From Ruminococcus sp. (GTDB taxonomy: Bacteria; Bacillota; Clostridia; Oscillospirales; Ruminococcaceae), in assembly GCA_015066845.1 (NCBI GenBank), contig SVNO01000011.1:1-40374 (forward strand): a stretch of 40,374 nucleotides of DNA, written 5' to 3'. Shown here piece after piece: positions 40,211 to 40,374 of this stretch. A model generated the notes under the pieces. It did no database searches, was not told the DNA's origin, and saw only the letters and a program-made list of their open reading frames with translations. Each line of letters begins with the position of its first letter. Position 1 is the stretch's first letter. A program made the position numbers and the translations under genes.

Positions 40211-40374
40211 CAGCTTGTCGAAAAAGTCTTTTTCTGGGGTTAGCACCCCTGTAACTGCCCCCACCCCAACCCCTCCCCCAACGGGCAATGTCATCAACTT
40301 TAGGAAAGTTGTGCAAAGATTGCCCACCCCCCTGCCCCCCTCCCAGAGGGAGGGGGGATTAAATCGGGGGCTGC
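40210..40374. repeat. Dispersed intergenic repeat, partial copy at the edge (R4)
   Basis: Starts TCAGCTTGTCGAAAAAGTC, then TTTTTCTGGGGTTAGCACC and GTAACTGCCCCCACCCCAAC, matching the right end of R3 on the opposite strand. From 40287 it matches the left part of R2 (AATGTCATCAACTTTAGG, CAAAGATTGCC, GAGGGAGGGGG). It runs off the window. Confidence 0.8.

Overview
The window looks like chromosomal DNA of a cellulosome-forming Ruminococcus or close Oscillospiraceae relative. Two secreted proteins carry type I dockerins (a xylanase-esterase and a DUF4434 protein). [FeFe]-hydrogenase maturation genes, an archaeal-type ApgM, near-consensus sigma-A promoters, strong AGGAGG ribosome sites and several TTG starts all fit. 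Base composition by eye is near 50-55% GC, closer to R. champanellensis than to R. albus or R. flavefaciens; this species-level guess is inference only.

Layout from left to right. 1-2466 (-): membrane-anchored P-loop NTPase with a TPR array, cut by the left edge. 2665-5625 (+): GH30_8-CBM22-dockerin-CE1 xylanase/esterase. 5788-9995 (-): lysine/diaminopimelate operon asd - secreted unknown - dapA - dapB, followed by a small DUF4177-like gene and headed by a lysine riboswitch with terminator and promoter. 10342-11373 (+): queA. 11471-13176 (-): NifU-like scaffold plus GGGtGRT protein. 13177-13942: long intergenic region with a mosaic repeat and a promoter-leader RNA-terminator unit. 13943-17340 (+): hydG - unknown - hydF. 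17495-20377 (+): second NTPase-TPR (NB-ARC/NLR-like) protein, boxed by one hairpin in inverted orientation. 20434-23425 (-): ACT-domain protein, PFL/DUF711 and ApgM-like enzyme. 23713-30447 (-): EEP-family hydrolase, malQ, HPr, enzyme I and a cytoplasmic GH3. 30605-31261 (+): SIMPL protein. 31505-34474 (-): metallophosphoesterase and dockerin-bearing DUF4434/LRR protein. 34737-36296 (+): DacA-like protein lacking catalytic residues. 36331-40008 (-): lepA - zinc-ribbon membrane protein - hemW - GNAT.

The themes are plant fibre breakdown (xylan enzyme with built-in esterase, intracellular GH3, MalQ), hydrogen metabolism (HydG, HydF), lysine and cell-wall precursor supply under riboswitch control, and two NLR-like switch proteins whose TPR arrays are almost identical repeat to repeat. 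No phage, IS element, CRISPR array, tRNA or rRNA was seen.

The least explained items are: the hydG leader RNA and the unknown gene between hydG and hydF; the two NTPase-TPR genes; a dispersed intergenic repeat whose ends sit against terminator hairpins; HPr with Lys in place of regulatory Ser46; the DacA-family protein with all three active-site motifs altered; and the GGGtGRT/NifU-like pair.
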